39,504 bases of DNA. Origin: Siculibacillus sp. GTDB lineage: Bacteria; Pseudomonadota; Alphaproteobacteria; Rhizobiales; Ancalomicrobiaceae. Where the stretch lies: positions 1-39,504 of the forward strand of contig JAOTSD010000036.1 in assembly GCA_030247555.1 (NCBI GenBank). Direction: 5' to 3'. Of the stretch, positions 24,164 to 32,100 are shown one piece after another (positions within the stretch are counted from its first letter, which is position 1; each line of letters begins with the position of its first letter). The notes under the pieces are model-generated. The model was not told the origin of the DNA. It saw only the letters and a list, made by a program, of their open reading frames with translations, and did not search any database. A program made the translations under genes and the position numbers.

Positions 24164-26865
24164 AGCGGCGTTCTTTCCAGAGGAATGACGTTGCCGGCCC
24201 GTTCGACGAGAACGGGCAGGTAGATCTCGAGCGAGCTGCCGACCGGCGAGGTGACCCTCGACTGGATCCAGCCGCGGGCACCGTCGACGACCAGCCGCAC
24301 GATGGCGAGCGACAACTCTTCACCCCGCCCTTCGCGGACACGACTGGTCTGCAGGCGGAGGACCTTGGTCAGGGTGCGCGACGCCTCGGTCGAGCGGTCG
24401 TCGGCGATGGAAATGCACAGGTGGCGGCCCTCGTCGGTGGTGCGCAACTCGGTGCGCAACGTCACGACCCCGGGTTCGGTCCCGAGCGTCTCGCCGACGT
24501 AGGCCACGAGATTCGAGATCATGTGGTCGGCCGCCTCGGGATCGCAGGACACCCGCGTCTCGCGAGCGTCGAAGCGGGTTTCGAGCAGGATGCCCGGGGG
24601 CACCTTCGGCCCGAACTCGGCGAAGGCGGCGGCGAGGCGATCGACCACGTCGACGGCGCGAGCCGGACCGCCGCCATCGGCCGTCTGCTTCAGATGTTCG
24701 GCGAGACGCTGGGTGCGCAACGCGACGTCGTGGATCTCGCGAGCGGTGCGCCACAACGGCGAGTCGGTCGGCAGTTCTCGCAGGATCTTCTCTGCGTTGC
24801 GGCGCAGCGGCGTCCACAACTGCGACAGTTCCGAACCTATGCCGGAAGCGATCCGGTTGGTGGTCATCGACAGATGGCGGCGATCGAGTTCGTCCTGGAG
24901 ACGGCGGCGCTCCAGTTCCGCCTGTTTGGCCGCGGTGACGTCGAGGGCGACGCCGTCCCACAGGCGCCCGTTTCCGGTCTGGGTGGCCGAGGCGAGAATG
25001 CGCACCCAGATCTGGCGCTTGTCGGTGCCGCGGCGCAGCCGGCACTCGAAATCGAGCGGGCCGAGGCCGATGCGGCGCAGGAAGCGCAGGAGCGCGATGC
25101 AGTCGGCCGGCTCGATGCCGGCGCGCAGGACGGAACCGAGCCGGCGGTCGAGAACATCCTCGTCGCGCAGATCGATCAACTGGCGCAGCTTGCGGCTGAC
25201 GGCGACGACGCGCGCCGGTTCGCCGTCCACCTGCGCGATGCGGAAGACGATGCCGGGAAGCGTGTCGAGGGTGGTGCGCAGGCGATCGGCGGTCTCGGTG
25301 CCGCGGCGCGCCTCGAGCAGGTCACCCTGGATGAGGCGGTCGCGCAACGCCACCACGTCGCGGGCGAGGCCGGCGACGTCGTCCTGGCCGCCGGCATCGG
25401 GGATCGCCACCAGCCGTTCGCCGTCGGCGAGCCGGCGCAGGGCGGTGCCGAGGCGATGGAGCGGCGGCAGCACGCTCCAGCCGAGCAGAAGGATGAAGGC
25501 CAGGGACGCCGCCACGACGAGGACGATGCCGCCGCCGACCAGGGTCACGTGGCGCCGCGCCGTGTCGGCGAAGGCGGCCGCGCGTTCCTCGACCTCGGCG
25601 ACGAACTTCTTCTCGATCGCCCGCATGCGCTGCAGCCGCTGGCCGGTGGTGTCGGACCAGTCGACGGCGGTCGGGCGTCCGAGTTCGACGGTCTCGATGC
25701 CGCGCCGCATGCTCTCCATCCGCGGCGAGACCGCGGTGGCGGCGGAGAAGAGGTCGGTGATGCGCCCCTCCGAGAGGGTGACGAAGGCGCGCGTCAGCGT
25801 CTCCTGCTCGGTGGCGAGCTGGGCGACGAACTTCGGGTCGTGCGAGACGACGTTGACCATGACGCCGGCGAGCAGCGAGGTCCCGAGCATGCGTTCGGCG
25901 CCGGCGCGTTCGCGCGCCTTGAAGATGAAGACGTAGGAACTGAGCCGCCGGGCGACGTCCGAGGGCTCGACCGTCCGCGTCGCCGCCGCGACCATCTCCA
26001 TCAGATCGGCGACGATGGTCTCGTAGTACTCGATGGTGTTGTAGACGTCGAAGCTGCCGGTCTGGACGTCGGAACGCGAGCGCGGCAGCAGGGCGAGCGA
26101 TGCTTCGGCGTTGTCGAGGGCGTCGGCCACCGGCCCGTTCCGGAAATCCCCCCGCATCTTCTCGGCCACTTCGCGAAAGTGGGAGATCGCCGTGTCGGTG
26201 CGGATCAACTGCTCCTCGAGGAGGGCCCGATCGCGCCGCGGCGAGCCGACGATCATGATCGCCTGGTTTCCCTCCTCCTGGAGTTCGTAGACGAGGTCGG
26301 CGATGCGCACGTCGATTTCGACCACCTCGCGCAAGCGCTCGGCCGAACGGCTTCCCTCCACCAGCCCGCGATGGAACATGAAGGTGAGCGCCAGCACGAT
26401 CATCAGCGGGATCGCGCCGATGAGCATCAGACGCCGACGCAACGAGATCGACCGGATGCCGAAACGACGCAACAGGCGCCGCCGCGCCCCGCCGGGAGCG
26501 AGGTCGCCGACGACGGCCGCGTCCTGACGGCCGATGTGATCGTGCAGCCAGGCCCGCACGAAGGCGATGATCCGGCCCATCTGTTCGGAATCGCGCACGT
26601 CGAGGGGATGCGACACCAGCCATGAGCGCGAGGTGATGAATTCGGAATGACGGCGGTCGAGGTCGTCGTTTCCGAGATCCCGCAGAATGCGGGCCTCGGC
26701 CTCGAAGTGGCGGTCGAAGGCGGCGAGGAAGGACTGCAGCAGCCGCGCCACGGTGCGGCGATGACCACGCGCGTGCGCGATCTCGATCTTCGCCAGAAGG
26801 TCGAGCAGGCGGGCATGATCGGCCTCGATCATCCCCATCCCGACCGTCTCGGAGGCCTTTCGCAT
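24142..26865 (-). CDS. Hemerythrin-NIT-HAMP-PAS membrane sensor with degenerate histidine-kinase end
   Basis: A 907-residue protein. Domains in order: cytoplasmic hemerythrin-like four-helix region (about 12-122; His17, His53, Glu57, His73, His110, Asp115, with Leu69 where another ligand His is expected), membrane helix (146-164), periplasmic NIT domain (about 183-430, with 'LQEEGNQAIMIVGS' and 'KARERAGAERMLG'), second helix (440-466), HAMP (about 467-515), PAS (about 525-648), then a kinase-like end. In the dimerisation helix, Ser678 in 'GIGSELSQLW' replaces the phospho-acceptor His. In the ATPase-like part Tyr789 replaces the second N-box Asn, and the G1 and G2 glycines are lost ('DDRSTEA', 'GEELSL'). 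It therefore probably cannot autophosphorylate. ATG codons 10 and 12 are alternative starts. It overlaps the downstream Crp/Fnr gene; no response regulator is nearby. Confidence 0.9.
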   Translation of the reverse strand: MRKASETVGMGMIEADHARLLDLLAKIEIAHARGHRRTVARLLQSFLAAFDRHFEAEARILRDLGNDDLDRRHSEFITSRSWLVSHPLDVRDSEQMGRIIAFVRAWLHDHIGRQDAAVVGDLAPGGARRRLLRRFGIRSISLRRRLMLIGAIPLMIVLALTFMFHRGLVEGSRSAERLREVVEIDVRIADLVYELQEEGNQAIMIVGSPRRDRALLEEQLIRTDTAISHFREVAEKMRGDFRNGPVADALDNAEASLALLPRSRSDVQTGSFDVYNTIEYYETIVADLMEMVAAATRTVEPSDVARRLSSYVFIFKARERAGAERMLGTSLLAGVMVNVVSHDPKFVAQLATEQETLTRAFVTLSEGRITDLFSAATAVSPRMESMRRGIETVELGRPTAVDWSDTTGQRLQRMRAIEKKFVAEVEERAAAFADTARRHVTLVGGGIVLVVAASLAFILLLGWSVLPPLHRLGTALRRLADGERLVAIPDAGGQDDVAGLARDVVALRDRLIQGDLLEARRGTETADRLRTTLDTLPGIVFRIAQVDGEPARVVAVSRKLRQLIDLRDEDVLDRRLGSVLRAGIEPADCIALLRFLRRIGLGPLDFECRLRRGTDKRQIWVRILASATQTGNGRLWDGVALDVTAAKQAELERRRLQDELDRRHLSMTTNRIASGIGSELSQLWTPLRRNAEKILRELPTDSPLWRTAREIHDVALRTQRLAEHLKQTADGGGPARAVDVVDRLAAAFAEFGPKVPPGILLETRFDARETRVSCDPEAADHMISNLVAYVGETLGTEPGVVTLRTELRTTDEGRHLCISIADDRSTEASRTLTKVLRLQTSRVREGRGEELSLAIVRLVVDGARGWIQSRVTSPVGSSLEIYLPVLVERAGNVIPLERTPLWSRHDR

Positions 26866-27219
26866 GATGGTCGACCGAATTCCGCCGCGGATGCGGCCAT
26901 ACGAGAATCGGTGCCGCCGGGAAGCGTCGGCATCGCTCGTGCGCCCGGAGATTCGTTCATCTTCTCAGGGAGGCCGCCCTGACGCAGATCAAGCGGCGGG
27001 CGGGCGGACCTGTGTCGGATCAGCGCAGTTCGCGGTCTCGGGGCGGGCGAGTCGCCGGCGATCGGCGAAGCTCGCGCCGGTCAAGTCGGATAAACTCGGT
27101 GTCCGAATCATTCCTGTGGACGAACCGGTATGAACCGGACGCCGCTTCCGGGGGGGGGCGGGGGTCGTTAAGACTTTCTCAACCTCTTTTCCGCCGTCAC
27201 AGCCACCGGCCGCCGCGCC
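26866..27219. other. Divergent region between the sensor gene and dnaB
   Basis: A 354-base region with no credible gene; it holds the promoters of the sensor-crp pair (leftward) and dnaB (rightward). Visible elements: an FNR-like box at 26979-26992 and a G tract (nine G at 27150-27158, then five at 27160-27164) 56 bases before dnaB. The 50 bases between the G tract and dnaB are relatively T-rich. No ribosome-binding site is evident at dnaB. Confidence 0.5.
26979..26992 (-). promoter_or_regulatory. FNR/FixK-like box upstream of the sensor gene
   Basis: Read on the reverse strand: TTGATCTGCGTCAG. This matches the FNR-family consensus TTGAT-N4-ATCAA with a perfect first half-site and a 3 of 5 match in the second. 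It is centred about 121 bases before the sensor ATG and 234 before dnaB. The adjacent Crp/Fnr protein has the E..SR residues that read TTGAT, so autoregulation is plausible. Confidence 0.5.
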
Positions 27220-28710
27220 ATGAAAGCACCCATCCGTCGCGTCGACGACCTCGTCCCGGCGCTCGCCCGCGTCGCTCCCCACAACGCCGAAGCCGAACGC
27301 CAGCTTCTCGGCGCGATCCTCGTCAACAACGAGACCTATTATCGCGTCTCCGACTTCCTGGAGCCGGCGCATTTCCTGCTCGAGCCGCATCGCACCATCT
27401 ACGAGCGCACGGGGCAGTTGATCCGCGCCGGCAAGGTCGCCTCGCCGATCACGCTGAAGACCTTCTTCCCCGTCGACGCCCAGATCGCCGACATGAGCGT
27501 GACGCAGTACCTGCTGCGGCTCGCCTCCGACGCCACCACGGTGATCAATTCGGAGGACTACGGCCGCGTCATCCAGGAGCTGGCGGTCCGGCGCAACCTG
27601 ATCCGCATCGGCGAGGACATGGTCAACATCGCCTACGACGCGCCGGTCGACATGCCGCCGCGCGCCCAGATCGAGGACGCCGAGCGGCGGCTGTTCGAAC
27701 TGGCGGAACAGGGGCGTTACGACGGTGGGTTCGTCTCCTTCTCCGACGCGCTGCGCGGCTCGATCGAGATGGCGGCGGCGGCCTTCCAACGCGCCGGCAA
27801 GCTCTCCGGCATCTCCACCGGCATCGCCTCTCTCGACCAGCGGCTCGGCGGGTTGCAACGCTCCGACCTCGTCATCCTCGCCGGCCGCCCGGCGATGGGC
27901 AAGACGTCGCTCGCGACCAACATCGCCTTCAACATCGCCGCCGCCCACCGCACCGAGGAGCAGCCGGACGGCACGATGAAGACGGTCGACGGCGGCGCGG
28001 TCGGTTTCTTCTCGCTCGAAATGAGTTCCGAGCAGCTCGCCACCCGCATCATCTCCGAACAGGCGGAGATCCCGTCGAACAAGATCCGCCGCGGCGACAT
28101 CACCGATGCGGAGTTCGAGAAGCTGGTCGGCGCGGCGCAGACGATGCAGTCGATCCCCTTGTGGGTCGACCAGACCGGCGGCATCTCGATCGCCCAGTTG
28201 GCGGCGCGGGCGCGGCGGCTGAAGCGCCAACGCGGGCTCGACGTGCTGATCGTCGACTATCTCCAACTCCTGACCGGCTCGTCCAAGAAGGGCGACAACC
28301 GCGTCCAGGAGGTGACCGAGATCACCACCGGCCTCAAGGCGCTGGCCAAGGAGCTCAACGTGCCGATCCTGGCGCTGTCGCAATTGTCGCGTCAGGTCGA
28401 GAACCGCGACGACAAGCGGCCGCAACTCTCGGACCTGCGCGAATCCGGCTCGATCGAGCAGGACGCCGACGTCGTCATGTTCGTCTATCGCGAGGAATAC
28501 TATCTCAAGAACCAAGAGCCCCAGGAGAAGGGCACCGACGCCTGGTTCAAGTGGGAGGAGAAGTTCAACCGGATGCGCGGCATCGCCGAGGTGATCGTCG
28601 GCAAGCAGCGCCACGGCCCGACGGGTTCGGTCGAACTGCACTTCGCCGGTGAGTTCACCCGATTCTCCGACCTCATCCGCGACGATCACATGCCGGAACG
28701 GCGGGATTGA
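27220..28710 (+). CDS. dnaB: Replicative DNA helicase DnaB
   Basis: Hexameric 5'-3' helicase at the replication fork. The 496-residue protein has the N-terminal primase-interaction domain ('APHNAEAERQLLGAIL'), linker, and RecA-like motor: Walker A 'GRPAMGKTS' (222-230), 'FFSLEMSSEQLATRI', Walker B 'LIVDYLQLL', and 'ILALSQLSRQVENR'. A 15-20-residue segment rich in polar residues precedes 'GFFSLEM', as is usual in Rhizobiales DnaB. The ATG at 27220 is chosen by homology; no ribosome-binding site is visible. In related genomes dnaB follows rplI closely; here the sensor-crp pair lies between them. Confidence 0.98.
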   Translation: MKAPIRRVDDLVPALARVAPHNAEAERQLLGAILVNNETYYRVSDFLEPAHFLLEPHRTIYERTGQLIRAGKVASPITLKTFFPVDAQIADMSVTQYLLRLASDATTVINSEDYGRVIQELAVRRNLIRIGEDMVNIAYDAPVDMPPRAQIEDAERRLFELAEQGRYDGGFVSFSDALRGSIEMAAAAFQRAGKLSGISTGIASLDQRLGGLQRSDLVILAGRPAMGKTSLATNIAFNIAAAHRTEEQPDGTMKTVDGGAVGFFSLEMSSEQLATRIISEQAEIPSNKIRRGDITDAEFEKLVGAAQTMQSIPLWVDQTGGISIAQLAARARRLKRQRGLDVLIVDYLQLLTGSSKKGDNRVQEVTEITTGLKALAKELNVPILALSQLSRQVENRDDKRPQLSDLRESGSIEQDADVVMFVYREEYYLKNQEPQEKGTDAWFKWEEKFNRMRGIAEVIVGKQRHGPTGSVELHFAGEFTRFSDLIRDDHMPERRD

Positions 28711-28798
28711 TCGGACACGGGGTCGCCGTATCGGCCCGGCCGGCTCCACATCGCGCCGCTCGCGGTACGGCGGTGCGCGCGTGCGCCACCCTCTCTCT

Positions 28799-30043
28799 TC
28801 AGCTCTTCCTCGTGATCCGCCCGAGGAGCAGCGCCGCGACCAGCGCGGCGGCGTGGAGCGCCGCGACGAACCCCACCACCGCGCCCCATCCGCCGTGGGT
28901 CCAGGGCAGGCCGCCGAGCGAGCCGGCGACCGAGGAGCCGAGGTAATAGGCGAGGAGATAGAGCGAGGAGGCGTGGCCGAGATCGGTGCGGGCGAGAAGA
29001 CCGATCCAGCCACTGGCCGCCGCATGGGCGGCGAAGAAGCCGGCGGTCAGGAGCGCGATGCCGGCGACGACGGCGACGAGCGAGGCGGGCAGCGTGACCA
29101 ACAGGCCGAGGACGGAGAGCGCCGTGCCGCCGACGATCACCGGGGCGCGGCCGAAGCGGTCGGCGGCGCGGCCGGCGATCGGCGAAGCGAGAATGCCGAA
29201 GAGATAGACGACGAAGATCGAGCCGACCGCCGCCTGACCGAGTTCGAAGGGCGGTTCGGCGAGGCGGAAGCCGACGTAGTTGTAGGTGGTGACGAAGCCG
29301 CCCATCGCCAGGAAGCCGATGGTGAAGGTGAGCGCCAGCGCCGGGTTCGCCAGGTGCCGGCCCCAGGTGGCGAGATGGGCGGAGAGCGGGCGGGCGGGGC
29401 GGGGCGTGAAGTTCCGCGACGGCGGCAGCAGCACGAGAAAGCCGATCGCCGAGGCGAGACCGAGACCACCGATCACCGCCAGCGCCATGCGCCAGTCGGC
29501 GACCTCGGCGACGAGGCCGGTGAAGACGCGGCCGGCCATACCGCCGAGCGCGTTGCCGCCGATGTAGAGGCCCATGGCGGTGCCGAGGCCGGCGGGCTCG
29601 ATCTCCTCGGCGAGATGGGCCATGGCGACCGCCGGCGCGCCGCCGAGCGCCACGCCCTCGAGCGCCCTGACGACCAGCAGCAGATGCCAAGTCGGCGCGA
29701 AGGCGGCGGCGAGTTCGAGGACGGCGGCGGCGACGAGCGAAGCGAACATCAGCTTCTTGCGGCCGATCGATTCGGAAAGCGCCCCGGTGACGAAGATCGA
29801 GATCGCCAGAAAGGCCGTGGTCAGCGACAGGGCGAGCGAGCTCTCGGCGGCGCCGACGCCGAAATGCTCGGCGAGGAGGGGAAGGAGCGGCTGGGTGCAG
29901 TAGATCTGCGAGAACACCGCGTAGCCGGAGAGGAACAGCGCCCAGTTGATCCGCGCATAGGCCGGCGTACCGCGGCGGATGCGGATCGACTCGGGGCGCG
30001 GCGGCGGCGGGGCGGGTTCGGCGGGGCCGACCGGGTTCGACAT
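28799..30043 (-). CDS. MFS transporter (YnfM/arabinose-efflux-like)
   Basis: Twelve-helix major facilitator, probably a proton-driven exporter. The 414-residue protein has a Pro-rich N-terminal tail (1-22), then hydrophobic segments. The MFS loop 2-3 motif appears as 'GALSESIGRKKLM' and its second-half copy as 'GRAADRFGRAPVI'. 'YCTQPLLPLLAEHFGVGAAESSLALS' in the first helix and following loop is typical of the YnfM-type group. Substrate cannot be inferred. It converges with dnaB (88 bases between stops) and is divergent from alr. No strong ribosome-binding site is visible at ATG 30043. Confidence 0.9.
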   Translation of the reverse strand: MSNPVGPAEPAPPPPRPESIRIRRGTPAYARINWALFLSGYAVFSQIYCTQPLLPLLAEHFGVGAAESSLALSLTTAFLAISIFVTGALSESIGRKKLMFASLVAAAVLELAAAFAPTWHLLLVVRALEGVALGGAPAVAMAHLAEEIEPAGLGTAMGLYIGGNALGGMAGRVFTGLVAEVADWRMALAVIGGLGLASAIGFLVLLPPSRNFTPRPARPLSAHLATWGRHLANPALALTFTIGFLAMGGFVTTYNYVGFRLAEPPFELGQAAVGSIFVVYLFGILASPIAGRAADRFGRAPVIVGGTALSVLGLLVTLPASLVAVVAGIALLTAGFFAAHAAASGWIGLLARTDLGHASSLYLLAYYLGSSVAGSLGGLPWTHGGWGAVVGFVAALHAAALVAALLLGRITRKS

Positions 30044-30192
30044 CGATCATCCGCGAAAGAGCGCTCCGCGAAGGCGGGCGGCGGTTCCCTCTGTTTACCG
30101 GGTCCGGCGCGACTTGCCAGCCGTACCCGCCGCATGGCGGGGTCGCGGGACCGAGGGGCGGCGGCAAGGCTCTTCGCGGCGGCGCGGCCTTC

Positions 30193-30222
30193 GAGGCGCT
30201 TGACAGCAGCGCGCCGCGCCTC
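30193..30222. promoter_or_regulatory. Inverted repeat around TTGACA upstream of alr
   Basis: Arms GAGGCGC (30193-30199) and GCGCCTC (30216-30222) flank TTGACA (30200-30205), 33 bases before the alr ATG. TTGACA is a perfect -35, but no recognisable -10 follows at 16-18 bases. The repeat could be an operator or chance in a G+C-rich region. Confidence 0.25.
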
Positions 30223-30237
30223 TCCCCTGTCGGCGAG

Positions 30238-31371
30238 ATGACCGAAGCCACCCTCCCCGCTCCGCCGACCCGCCTGACCCTCGATCTCGACGCGCTCGTC
30301 GCCAACCGGCGGACGATCGTCGAGCGGGTCGGGTCGCGGGTCGAGGTCGCGGGGGTGGTCAAGGCGGACGCCTACGGCCTCGGGCTGGCGCCGGTCGCCC
30401 GCGCCCTCCTCGCCGACGGCTGCCGCAGCTTCTTCGTCGCCCACGTCGACGAGGGCATCGAACTGCGCGCCGTGCTCGACGCCGCGCGTCACCCCGATAC
30501 GCGGATCTTCGTGTTGAACGGCCTGACGCCCGGCAACGAATGCCTCTATCCCACCCATCGGCTGTCGCCGGTGCTCGGATCGACGGCGGAGATCGCCGAA
30601 TGGTCGGGCTTCCGCGCCGCGTCCGGCGCCTCGGTCGGGGCGGCGCTGCACGTCGACACCGGCATGAACCGCCACGGGCTGACACTCGCCGAGGCGCGAG
30701 CCTTCGCGGCGGAGGCGGGGGTGGTCGAGGCCGCCGGGGTGACGCTGGTGATGAGCCATCTCGCCTGCGCCGACGAGCCGGGCCACCCGCTCAACGCGAT
30801 CCAGCTCGCCCGATTCCGCGAGGTGCGCGCCCTCTTCCCGCATCTCTCCGCCTCGCTCGCCAATTCCTCGGGGGTGTTCCTCGGAGCCGACCATCATTTC
30901 GATCTCGTCCGGCCCGGCATCGCCGTCTACGGCGGCGCCGTCGTCTCGGGCGAGGCGACGCCGATGCGGCCGGTGGTGCGGCTCGAAGCGGCGATCGTCC
31001 AGATCCGCGAGGCCGTGGCCGGCGAGACGGTCGGCTACGGCGCGCGGCAGACGTTGCGGCGGGCGAGCCGGCTCGCCCTGCTGTCGGTCGGATACGCCGA
31101 CGGGTTCCACCGTTCCGCCTCTTCGTCCGACGGCGCCGGCGGGGCCGAAGGCCGGCTCCACGGACGGGCGGTGCCGATGGTCGGGCGCATCTCGATGGAT
31201 CTCATGGTGGTCGACGTCACCGACGTGCCGGAGGCGGCACGCGGCGACATGGTCGAGCTGATCGGCGCGCAGGTCACCGTGCAGGACGTCGCGGCGCGGA
31301 TGGGCACCATCGACTACGAAGTGCTGACGAGCCTCGGCCGGCGCTACGAGCGGATCCACCGCGGCGGCTGA
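30238..31371 (+). CDS. alr: Alanine racemase
   Basis: PLP enzyme making D-alanine for peptidoglycan. The 377-residue protein has the PLP lysine in 'VVKADAYGLG' (residues 40-49), 'HVDTGMNRHGL', 'LANSSGVFL', 'RPGIAVYGG', the catalytic Tyr region 'VGYGARQTL', and 'GRISMDLMVVDVTDVP' with the C-terminal beta domain ending 'TIDYEVLTSLGRRYERI'. ATG 30238 follows GGCGAG. It normally follows dnaB in Rhizobiales; here the MFS gene is inserted between them on the other strand. Its TGA directly abuts the MOSC stop, with no base between. Confidence 0.96.
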   Translation: MTEATLPAPPTRLTLDLDALVANRRTIVERVGSRVEVAGVVKADAYGLGLAPVARALLADGCRSFFVAHVDEGIELRAVLDAARHPDTRIFVLNGLTPGNECLYPTHRLSPVLGSTAEIAEWSGFRAASGASVGAALHVDTGMNRHGLTLAEARAFAAEAGVVEAAGVTLVMSHLACADEPGHPLNAIQLARFREVRALFPHLSASLANSSGVFLGADHHFDLVRPGIAVYGGAVVSGEATPMRPVVRLEAAIVQIREAVAGETVGYGARQTLRRASRLALLSVGYADGFHRSASSSDGAGGAEGRLHGRAVPMVGRISMDLMVVDVTDVPEAARGDMVELIGAQVTVQDVAARMGTIDYEVLTSLGRRYERIHRGG

Positions 31372-31914
31372 TCACACCCGCTCGAGCTTGGCCCAGGGCG
31401 GCGGCGGGAGCGTCACCGCGAGCCCATCGCCGGCCCGCACCTCACCGCCCGCTATCACCACCGCCATCACCCCGGCGCGGCGGACGAGCGATCCGTCGGG
31501 ACCTCGGCCGACGACCTCGGCGAGCAGTCCCGGCCGAAACGCTTCGATCTGGGCGCAGGGATTGCGCAGGCCGGTGATCTCGATCACCGCGTCCTCGCCG
31601 ATCGCCAGTCGAGCGCCGCGCGGCAGGGCGAGGAGATCGATGCCGCGGGTGAGGATGTTCTCGCCGAGATCGCCGGGCGCGAGGGCGAAGCCCTTCGCCG
31701 CCAGCGCGTCGAGGATCTCGGTGGAGATCAGGTGGACCTGGCGCAGGTTGGGCGCGCTCGGGTCGACGGCGACGCGAGAGCGGTGCTTCACCGTGGCGCC
31801 GGCGTGCGCGTCGCCCTCGACGCCGACGCCGGCGAGGAGGCGGATCGACGGCGCGACCCGCTTGGAGAAGCGATGCGCATCGTCGAAGCCCACCGCGATC
31901 ACGTATCCGTCCAT
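31372..31914 (-). CDS. MOSC-domain protein
   Basis: MOSC domains occur in molybdenum-cofactor sulfurases and in YiiM/mARC-type N-hydroxylated-compound reductases that bind molybdenum cofactor through a cysteine. The 180-residue protein has 'GVGVEGDAHAG', 'RQVHLISTEILDAL', 'GDLGENILTRGIDL' and the conserved cysteine Cys120 in 'ITGLRNPCAQIEAF'. Start ATG 31914 follows a GGGGGG stretch; the frame is open to ATG 31980 but that part lacks a ribosome-binding site and family similarity. Convergent with alr with zero spacing, divergent from the gene at 32101. No molybdenum-cofactor gene is nearby, so the substrate is unknown. Confidence 0.9.
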   Translation of the reverse strand: MDGYVIAVGFDDAHRFSKRVAPSIRLLAGVGVEGDAHAGATVKHRSRVAVDPSAPNLRQVHLISTEILDALAAKGFALAPGDLGENILTRGIDLLALPRGARLAIGEDAVIEITGLRNPCAQIEAFRPGLLAEVVGRGPDGSLVRRAGVMAVVIAGGEVRAGDGLAVTLPPPPWAKLERV

Positions 31915-32002
31915 CGACAGCCCCCCGTCCAGACCCGCGCCCGAAGCCCGGCGGGTCGCACGATGTGGTGACGAGATCATGACGGAAGCGCGAGAATGAC
32001 GG

Positions 32003-32030
32003 GGAATACGGGGACGAACCGCCTGTACAA
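32003..32030 (-). promoter_or_regulatory. Candidate promoter for the MOSC gene
   Basis: On the reverse strand TTGTAC (32030-32025) and TATTCC (32008-32003) are separated by 16 bases. Transcription from about 31996 would give an 80-base leader before ATG 31914. The other direction of this 186-base divergent region shows no comparable pair. Confidence 0.35.
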
Positions 32031-32100
32031 AACGTGAACACCGTGAGATGATGCCTCATCGACTCCACTCGACCGCGCCGGGAGCGCAGGAAGGGCCGCC

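Noticed and set aside
24421-26625. A 734-codon forward open frame inside the sensor gene
   Set aside because: Antisense shadow; the reverse-strand frame has recognisable hemerythrin, NIT, HAMP and PAS domains while the forward translation is compositionally biased with no motif.
27122-27135. GAAC-N6-GAAC resembling an alphaproteobacterial LexA box
   Set aside because: The known LexA direct repeat needs N7 spacing; here it is N6 and part of a simple GAACCGG duplication.
28724-28772. CGCCGTA ... TACGGCG inverted repeat between dnaB and the MFS gene as a terminator
   Set aside because: The loop is 35 bases and no T-run follows on either strand.
32047-32060. Small palindrome GATGA-TGCC-TCATC upstream of the ICL-like gene
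   Set aside because: Only 5-bp arms, expected by chance, and no regulator context.
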